Shown one piece after another: positions 56,239-64,000 of a DNA stretch of 64,000 nucleotides. A program made the translations under genes and the position numbers. The notes under the pieces were generated by a model. It ran no database searches and was not told the DNA's origin. It was given only the letters and a program-made list of their open reading frames with translations. Position 1 is the first letter of the stretch. Every line of letters starts with the position of its first letter. The DNA is from Liquidambar formosana (Eukaryota > Streptophyta > Magnoliopsida > Saxifragales > Altingiaceae): positions 40,001-104,000 of the forward strand of contig JBBPBK010000108.1 of the NCBI GenBank assembly GCA_039720395.1, given 5' to 3'.

Positions 56239-59020
56239 ACTAATTAAACTTAGGGGTTTTTTTTATAATTTACTAAAAAATCATTATGATTCAATTGCTC
56301 CAAAAAAAATATAAATATATGGGACCCATGTTGTGCAAAGCCAAAGTGGGTTCCATGCCCGTGTCCTAATCTACTTAGAATTTCATATTGAGAAGTGGGC
56401 AATTAATTGTGTTTGGTTGGGCCCAGCCAACAAATTACTCTTTGTGATACTTTATTCCATTCCATTGATAGATTTTTGTGGAAGTGGTTTTCTTCTTCAA
56501 CCCACATAACCCGTTTAAATGGATCCGGATTTAGTGAAATTTGGAACTTTAATTGTATGGTGAAGTTATCGCTGGATTGCAGCTAGGGAGAAGAAGGGAC
56601 AGTTCAGATTAGTTGATAGCAAAACAGTTTTCAGATTTGTGGTCTTAACTGCTTTGCTACAAGCGAATCTAAGTCGTCATTTCTTCTCTATTGTCATGTG
56701 GCGTCAATCTAGCAGTAACTTCACCATGCATTTAAAGTCCCAAACTTCACCGAATCCGGATCTCATTTATACTATACTCTTTCCCAATTTTGAAGCAAAT
56801 TATCGAATGTCCTTCTTCTCAAATTATGTTCAATGTGCATAGGGGCATTTAGAATAAGAAGGTAAAAGAAAGTCATGCATAGCTAGAAGAACAGTAAATT
56901 GTAAAAATGTGAAAGAAACCCTTCACCACACATAAATTATAAATATGAGGTCGGATTAGGGAACAAATTTGAAAATGCTTTTGATCCCTAGTATCTTCCA
57001 TAATTTTTTTTCCCCCAAACTCACGAGGTAGGTCGAGTTAGTACAAGATGAAAAATTTAGCTTACTAAAATCTATTAGATCAAATTTTTTATATTGTACT
57101 GACATGACATAACACATCAGCAATCATGTCATTGGAGATAAAAATTTAAGAAAACTATTTAGGGATCAATAGAAGGACTAGTACTAGAACTCAAGAATCC
57201 TTACTGATATGAGAAACATGTTGATATAAAAAAGATACATATCGTCTCATTATGTTTAATTTACAACCAATACATTCAAGAGCAAAACTTTTTTTTTTCT
57301 ATCTCAATTCCAAATTTATAGTGATTGTCTATGTCTATAAATTTGTAATTCAAAAAACCCAAATCCATAGTAAATAAATAAATAAATAAATAAAACTTTT
57401 AAAATTCCATAGGAGGGTTGGAATTCCAAGTCCAATCTAACGTGGAAACAAACAAAATTGCAGAAAATTGTGATAAAATCCTTTGCGGGAAGATGATGAT
57501 CATAAATTAATACAGAAAGAAAGCTATTCGTGGGATGAGACTTATATCAAAATAGCAAATTCTGCAATACTACATGAATTATAAACTAACTTGGCAATTT
57601 TTTTCCTCTTGGAGGAGAAAAAAAAATTTTAACATTATTATTTTTTTTTTTTTGGGTGCAATTGTAACATTATTTAACTTTGAAAAATGTCTAGATAGAT
57701 AGAGATTGAGATTGATATCCCTTGACATTGCAATTAGCCCCACTTTTGAATGCTTTACTTCTCTCTTTCTTTTAGTTCTGCTTCACATTCAGTCGACTAA
57801 CAATTAAAAAAAAAATGAAGGAAAAAAAAATAAAAAATAAATAGTTAGCAGTTGTAGATAAGGAAGTTTTTGGGTACGTATACATATTTGCTACGTAAAG
57901 AAGAGAACACAGTTATATATATATTGGGTACAAACCGAAGAGATTCTCTAAGCGCTACGGCTTTAGCAAAATGTCAATCAACCTTTACAATTATATATAT
58001 TAACTTGTTTATACACGGTGCCAAACGCAAACTAAGTCCAACCAAACCTGTTTGTTGCCATCCATACAACAATTTAGTTGGCTAGATTTATGTTTTCAAG
58101 AGGTTAGATTTCATTTAATACATGAAAAATGCATCATTTGAATTGGAAACAAGAGATGCAAATTCAAATTTTGAATTTATGCCAAGCAATGCAATGTGTT
58201 CAATTCTATATCCCAACTTTTATTTTAGTTATCTTATAGGGAGTGAGACTCATATCTCTTATATAAGAATTGGCGTAAAACTTGTGGGCTGCTAGGCAAA
58301 TAATTAGTGTGTAGAGCATTTTTCCTATGTAATAAATGTATACACCTACAAGACACATAATGATATAGCATATGAAGAGTGCCATAAAAAAATAAAAAAT
58401 AAAAAATAAAATGCCATATGCCTCCTATTCTATTGAATAATTTCTACCCAATTCCAAGTGGGCAGTTCTTATTTATTTATTTATTTTAATGGTTTGACTA
58501 GTCTACAGTTCTCTTACATCTTTTATTAACAAAGGTGAATGTGCGGCTATAATTAGTTAGTTCTTTGTTTGGAGGAGCAAATCAAGAAGTAGTAATAATT
58601 TCAGGAAAAAAAAAAAAAACCTCAAGGTGTAAGTGATGAAGCGAAACGATCTGACCCCAAAAAACCCTAACAATCTGACCCCACGGCTCCATCCCTCAAT
58701 TCCCACCACCTGCATGCAGTATTACCTCACTGCCCTGCACCACCGCACATCCCCACCCTTCCCCAAACCCTAATCCCATACATGCCCTTCAATTCCATTA
58801 CGCCTGGTATTTTCCATCATGCTCACCAACGTCACCGTCATCAAGAAACATTCACAATCCCACAATCATCAAGAAATCAATTTTTTTATTTTTTTATTTT
58901 GAAAAAAACAATCACAATTCCATTACCATTAACAGTATATATTTATATAATCAATTCATAAAAAAAAGATATTACATAAAAAAAAAAAATATTAAGAATA
59001 AACATCGACGGAAGTTATGA
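55455..59020. other. block C non-coding part downstream of the MADS gene
   Basis: Colinear with 7435-11003 in A. It includes the small MULE-type MITE at 56021-56274, with a poly-A of about 35 at 56201-56235. No gene seen; the 71-codon frame at 57870-58085 is unsupported. Confidence 0.6.
56021..56274. mobile_element. small MULE-type MITE, block C copy
   Basis: Same foldback element as 8004-8247. The left flank is slightly mutated (aaaaataat), the right flank is aaaaaatcat. Confidence 0.62.
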
Positions 59021-59473
59021 TCAACAGAAAAGTGAATCAACGAACAAATCCTCCTCCAAGTGCGTAAATCTCTCGGCGGCCCTCTCTCGAAACTCTTCCA
59101 ATTTCTCCTTCATCCTCATCAGCTCACCCACCTCATTGCACCCTTCAACGTTCACGTTCAACAACCCCCTCCACCCACCCTCATTCTCAGTCTCATTCTC
59201 ATTCTCATTCTCATTCCCATTCTCATTCCCATTGTTGTCGATTTCCACACTCGTCTGCAGGTACCGTTCTATGACGGCGTCGATGGATGGACCGCCGTAG
59301 GAATATGGTCGGCCGGTCGGTGAGAAGACAACGACGGCGATGCTGGCACCCGTCAACAAGTGGAACTGTTGAGCTTTTCTGAAAATACCTTGGCGTCTTT
59401 TAGAAAAGGCAACATTCAATGCACTCTTCTTGTTGATCTTCTTGATCTCTATCTTCTTCCTCCCTGTCCCCAT
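59021..59473 (-). CDS. type I (M-alpha-like) MADS-box protein, copy C
   Basis: 150-codon intronless gene with the MADS domain at residues 1-60 identical to copy A, and the longest Asn-Glu repeat of the four (NGNENGNENENENETENE). The tail is ERFTHLEED. The ATG at 59473 is chosen because it matches the MGTGRKK start of all copies. The reading frame stays open upstream to 59584 only because the (GATC)n leader is one unit longer here, and no ATG lies in that extension. TATA box at about 59649-59659. Predicted nuclear transcription factor. Confidence 0.92.
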   Translation of the reverse strand: MGTGRKKIEIKKINKKSALNVAFSKRRQGIFRKAQQFHLLTGASIAVVVFSPTGRPYSYGGPSIDAVIERYLQTSVEIDNNGNENGNENENENETENEGGWRGLLNVNVEGCNEVGELMRMKEKLEEFRERAAERFTHLEEDLFVDSLFC

Positions 59474-59787
59474 CTCGATCGATCGATCGATCGTTTCAAC
59501 TGAAAACCCTAACGTGCCCAATTCAAAGCCGCCGGCGACGATCAGTAATGGAATCGCAGCCGGCAGCCAAGTCGATGTTGCCAAGAATTGCCCCGGAGAA
59601 TTTAGGGTTTCGGTGGTGTTAGAGGGACAGAGAAAGAAAGAGCGGTCTCTTTATAGAGGGCAGAGAGGATTTCAAAAGTTGAGGAGGAGGGAATTTAACG
59701 GTAATCTATATCTATATACTGGTTGAAACCCCGGGCTATGCCCGGGACTGAAATAGTAATTTTATCTGAAGTTATTTATTTAAATTT

Positions 59788-60756
59788 GGGTAAAATGCAA
59801 AAAAAAACACCTCTTATTATTACTTATTTTGTAGGATACCCCATCTAAAAAAAAACTCACCAAAAAACACCTCAGATTTTACTCTGTTAGCCACTTTGAT
59901 CCTTGCCGTCTAAAAATTAATGGGAAAAGGTCATGTGCCTATCGCGTGATGGACCTAAACCTTTTTATTGTCAAAATTGCCCTTATATAATATGAACTGG
60001 AGAAAACAATAGAATACCCTGCCATGACTTACCTTTCTTCCTTTTGGTTGCTGATGTTGGGCTGCCGACAACAGTGATTGCCATGACTAACCTTTTGCCC
60101 CACCTCTCTCTCCCCTTCTTCTTTCCTTCCTCTCTTTTTCCTTGTTCTATTCGTTATGGGTAGTTGGATCCCCCCCAGCAATCCACCACTAATCACTGAC
60201 GATAAAAAAAATAATTGCGATGATTTTGGAGTTTAGCCATGGCATACTATTTTTCCAGCGATGAAGCCAACCCAATGAATAGAGGAGGAAAAAATCACAA
60301 ACCCAATCGTCGAAGGCAGTGAAAAAAAACCTCTACTGTTGACCTATAATGAAGAGAAGAGGGAAAAATCGACCACTCTCCGATGATGAAAGTCCCATCA
60401 ACAATTCTCCGATGACAGCTCAAAATCAATCTCGCCTACAGCCATTCTCTCTCACCGACAATGCAGCAATGAACGACTTCATCACCAACTATGAACCATC
60501 ATCCACGTTGAATTGTTGCGTGGCACTATGACTCCGACGACTGGAGGAGTAGCCATTTTGGGAAAAAAAAACACATTGTTGCCATATAAAACGAAGCGTT
60601 CCATACAAAAACATCAAGGGTAAAATTGACTTTACCTTTTCTGTTAACGATGTAAGCCCCTGGATTAGTATAGGGGGTTTTTTGGTGAGTTTTTTTTTAG
60701 AGGGGGGTATCCTGCAAAATGGGTAATAATAGGAGGGGGTTTTTTGCATTTTACCC
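59788..60756. mobile_element. MULE, copy C, internally deleted, both ends kept
   Basis: 969 bp with both inverted repeats and the tttaaattt duplication (59779-59787 and 60757-60765). About 400 bp of the interior present in copy A (roughly 12476-12880) is missing at about 60510. Confidence 0.87.
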
Positions 60757-60765
60757 TTTAAATTT

Positions 60766-62019
60766 CTTACATAAACCACAAGAAGATTATTACACAATGT
60801 TAGTCTTATTAAATTGGATTCTCATTCTATGACTTAGTTGAGAAACGAAATACCAATTGTAAATAGTTCTCCCATTGCAATCTCACTACCTAATGTTCAC
60901 AATGCAATATAAGACATTATAGAATTACCATTCCAAAGGTAAACAGGATCCTTTTCTTGGATATTTGGATATTTGGTATGATTCAAGGGATTATTTACAC
61001 GTGAGTAGTGGTCTATAGTTTTTTCCTCTTTTTTTTTTTTTTTTTTCACTAATGAACTTCGAACTCGGACTCAAGTTTGGTAATATGTATGGTATCGTGT
61101 GTTTGTAGAGTAAATTATAATGAATCAAAGATACCACACAATAGAATGGATTGGACGTTTGTATAACAAATGAATATTTTAATAAATTTTTGTTGACATC
61201 TTTTACAGGACAAGGGCACAAGTGCCATAGAGATTCCATGCTATATATCATTAAGGCACACATGTATTGTTTTCATCTCGGAGAGGTATGATAAATTAAG
61301 TGCTAGACCCAAGTGTGGTATTTTTAGAGAGGATGAATTAGCTGAAAATTGGTGGACATATTTGCTATTGTTTTCATAGCTTATATCCTTTTGAATTGTT
61401 CCAACATATTGTCACTACAACAAAATAGGTCATTCACGGCATGCAAAAAACGCCGTCAATGAAGTTTGCATGTACTTATAATTAATTTAATTTTATTTAT
61501 TTTGTTGTCCTGGTTCTAAAATATTGGTACATACTTCATTAGTTTGAATCAGTGTTAAGATGTTTAGTATCTAAAGACCATCTTGAATGAGTTTTTAAGA
61601 GTTTGGGATTCGCCAAATTTGTAACCTCATATGTGCACCTGAAAAAAGTTTGGGGAAGAGCTTATTCTTTATTGGAAGTTATGTATAAAGGAGAAGACAT
61701 GATATATTTTGTGATATGATATGTTATGTGATTTTTTTTCCATATATTATTCTATCTATTATATTCAGATAGCTACACGGCTTCAATAATTTGATGAAAC
61801 TAATTCTATAGTAGGTTAATTTGACTTAGGAATCTAATCGTAGCTTCTCCTTATTTGTGAAATAAAGGACACAATTTTCCACAATATTAGCAAGTGGTGG
61901 TTTTGTATGTAAAAAATGTTCACTTGTTAACAAAATAAAAATAGCATGTTCGGATATTACTCAATTACAAAATTGACAAAAATGGCAAATACCATTATGC
62001 ATGTGCTCCTTTCCTAGTA
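60766..62019. other. block C spacer between MULE and Helitron
   Basis: Colinear with 13131-14406 of block A. No gene seen. It has a CACTA-like scrap at 61413-61461 that replaces about 53 bp present in the other blocks. Confidence 0.6.
61413..61461 (+). mobile_element. CACTA-transposon terminus, 49-bp scrap
   Basis: Starts cactacaacaaaatagg, the typical CACTA (En/Spm) end, followed by a small hairpin (tcattcacggc ... gccgtcaatga). It is found only in block C, where it takes the place of host sequence kept in A, A' and B. Confidence 0.55.
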
Positions 62020-63034
62020 CTAGTTGGAGTACACGTGCGTTGCACGTGGACTATTTTGATTTGTAGTTGTTTTCATAAATAATAATAATAATTTTTGTAG
62101 CTCACTTCATAGCATGTAAAATAATTTAAGAAAATACAATTTCTCAAGAAAAAATCACACACAAAATAAATAAATAAATAAATAAAGAAAGAGAGAGAGA
62201 GAAAAAGAAATAATCCGTAAACAATTAAGTAAAATTTTGGAAAACACTGTAACAATTAGAAATTGATAGAAATTAATATTAATTAAAATAAAAAGTTATA
62301 TTAAACATGCAATGAAAAGTAGTATTTTTAAATTAATACTTAATTTTTTATATTGTTTTTTATTTTCTATTGTTTTGCTTCGCATGATATTACTTCCTTT
62401 TATACTCTCTATCTCTCTCATTTATCTTCTCCCCTTCTCACTCTTTCTTTTACTATTCAAAATCTAAACTCCACCTACTATCATGTCTTAGTTATTTTCT
62501 CCTCAACCATGCCAACCGTTATAGTAACTATGACAGATGTACACTTTGTAAAAATAAAGTAGAATAGTTTAAAAATAATATCAACAATTACTTACGTATC
62601 TTGTGTAATTGTGACAAATGTAAACTCATAGGAAATATAAGATTATAGTACGTGATTTTTTATAAAAGAATTTTTTTTTTTTCGTAGTGGTTTATTTAAA
62701 TATTAATGATATATTATAATTTTAACAAGTAGTTCATGATCATTAGAGTTTATAAACAACATATATTAAAAGGCTAATCAAAACTTGGAATGTAAAAATA
62801 GGGAAGAAATGTATAGGAATGAAAAAAGGAAGAGAGTTGGAGTAGAAGAAAAAGATAAAGGACCATAAAAGTTTAGAAACCTAATTAGAATTTAATAAGA
62901 AAATAGCTAAATAATAAAACTTTTGTCTTTATGGATTTTATTAAGGATATAAAAAGGTAATTAATTTTAAAAATGAGGGTATAAAGGTCAATCAAAAGTT
63001 TTTCTGACATTCACCTTTTTATAGGTAGAATAGA
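62020..63034 (-). mobile_element. non-autonomous Helitron, copy C
   Basis: 1015 bp on the minus strand, starting TCTATTCTACCTATAAAAAG at 63034 after A and ending CCAACTAG at 62020 before T. The 3' hairpin is perfect here (arms cacgtgc at 62032-62038 and gcacgtg at 62042-62048). Same site as the block A copy, so it predates their separation. No Rep/helicase gene. Confidence 0.77.
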
Positions 63035-64000
63035 TTCATATAAATATTTAATGCTACAAAAAAAAAAAAAAAAAATGTAAAAAGCTATAGCTGATCCTCT
63101 GGCTCGTTCTGTTCTTTTTACTCCGTAGGTGCAAGTTGCTCTGAACAGCTCAAAACTCTACTACGGTGTTACCTTTGTGTACCTAATCAATGGAAAGTGA
63201 AACCAACCAAAATTCAACAATAAATAGAAAAGAATAAACCAGTAAATTAACAATGAAAAAGAACAAGAAATAATGCCCATTTCCAGAACTGAAAGGTCGA
63301 ACTCATTCTGTTGTTTCATGTACCTCTGCAAAGCAATCAGCCAACAACAATGAAATAAATAAACAAGAATACACTAACAGAAGATAAGAACAAACAGGTG
63401 ATCAAAATTGGACTGGAGAATACATTTGCATAATACTTCCTGGAGAAAATTTTATCCAGAATTCATTTTCCCTCTTCCAAAGCTAATTAGGAATACATGG
63501 ACAATTTTCATCAATCTTTGTAACAAAAGGCTAATTGAGATAAGGAGCGTTAGGCCTTAAGTCCAAAAAGGAAGACTTGTGTATTGTTAGGTACCTATTT
63601 AAAAACACATCTAGCCTCAAGTACAACATAGGATGACAAAAAGGTCCCTACTTTGAACACAAACCAAATAAGAATCGCAATAAGTGAGGATTCTCCATAA
63701 AACAAGGGGACATAAGTAATGCAGTGGATCTCGTCGAAAACTGTGGGAAGTCTCCGATCCTTCACAGATGTTTGTAGCTAGATGATATATACTAAGGATC
63801 AAGGCTCAAGCTGAAGTAGCTGTGGTCGTAGCTAGATGATATATACTAAGCAGATTGATAACAAGCCAGTCATTGTTCTGTTGCATACAAATTAAGGGTG
63901 TCTCGGCAGTGTGTTTCACCACACAGATCAAGAGGCTGTTTTTGCTCCCAAGTCCTATATGAATATGGTGCCTTGTGATTACAGAGTGTCTAGTGAAGAT
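63035..64000. other. end of window: 3' flank of the expected omega-amidase copy C
   Basis: Colinear with 18605-19570 of A'. No gene seen within the window. By colinearity the last omega-amidase exon should begin about 260 bp beyond position 64000. Confidence 0.6.

Larger units (their letters stand above)
54335..64000. repeat. duplicated block C (runs off the window)
   Basis: Colinear with block B from about 21805 and with block A from 7280. It has both TTA-flanked MITEs, the small MULE-type MITE, a MADS gene, an internally deleted MULE with both ends, a CACTA-like scrap and the Helitron. It is not interrupted by copia at the site used in block B. The window ends just before the expected omega-amidase exons. 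Confidence 0.9.

Noticed and set aside
59474..59584. N-terminal extension of MADS copy C
   Set aside because: The frame is open upstream only because of one extra GATC unit; there is no ATG in the extension and the other copies lack it.

Overview
This is plant nuclear DNA, most likely from a eudicot. The evidence is AT-rich intergenic sequence, type I MADS-box genes, a split omega-amidase gene with plant-like exon junctions, Ty1/copia and Ty3/gypsy retrotransposons of plant type, Tourist-like MITEs, Mutator-like elements and Helitrons. I cannot name the species. Most of the window is repeats. The only clearly intact host genes are four near-identical intronless MADS-box genes.

Layout. 1-3195 resembles plant mitochondrial intergenic DNA (a possible NUMT). 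About 3560-7279 is a decayed copia element with a surviving 3' LTR, inserted in a MITE. A duplicated block follows in four versions: A (7280-15998), A' (15999-20380), B (21805-37.9 kb, interrupted by a copia element) and C (54335-64000, cut by the window end). Each version carries one minus-strand MADS gene followed by a MULE. A and C keep a Helitron. A' and B keep parts of a minus-strand omega-amidase gene; C stops just before its copy would start.

Block B is interrupted at 24032-30413 by a full-length, apparently very young copia element: an intact 1314-codon gag-pol frame, nearly identical 930-bp LTRs and a GTTAT target duplication. Its U3 carries repeated W-box-like motifs. The sequence next to its LTR does not look like a usual initiator-Met primer site but is complementary over 13 nt to its own U5. 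Between B and C lies an older 14-kb gypsy element of the Tat type (39771-53798), with two RNase H domains, an antisense plant-mobile-domain-like reading frame and a 3.1-kb solo LTR of another family nested in its gag.

Block history. A' and B share two derived deletions, one removing the right end of the MULE, so they are closer to each other than A' is to its tandem neighbour A. A and C share the Helitron and the right MULE end. The right edge of A' and the left edge of C carry inverted copies of one repeat, and the C edge is a perfect 36-bp palindrome, which may mark rearrangement breakpoints. The omega-amidase copies look like pseudogenes: B has a missing splice donor, frameshifts and deletions, and A' has only the last three exons.
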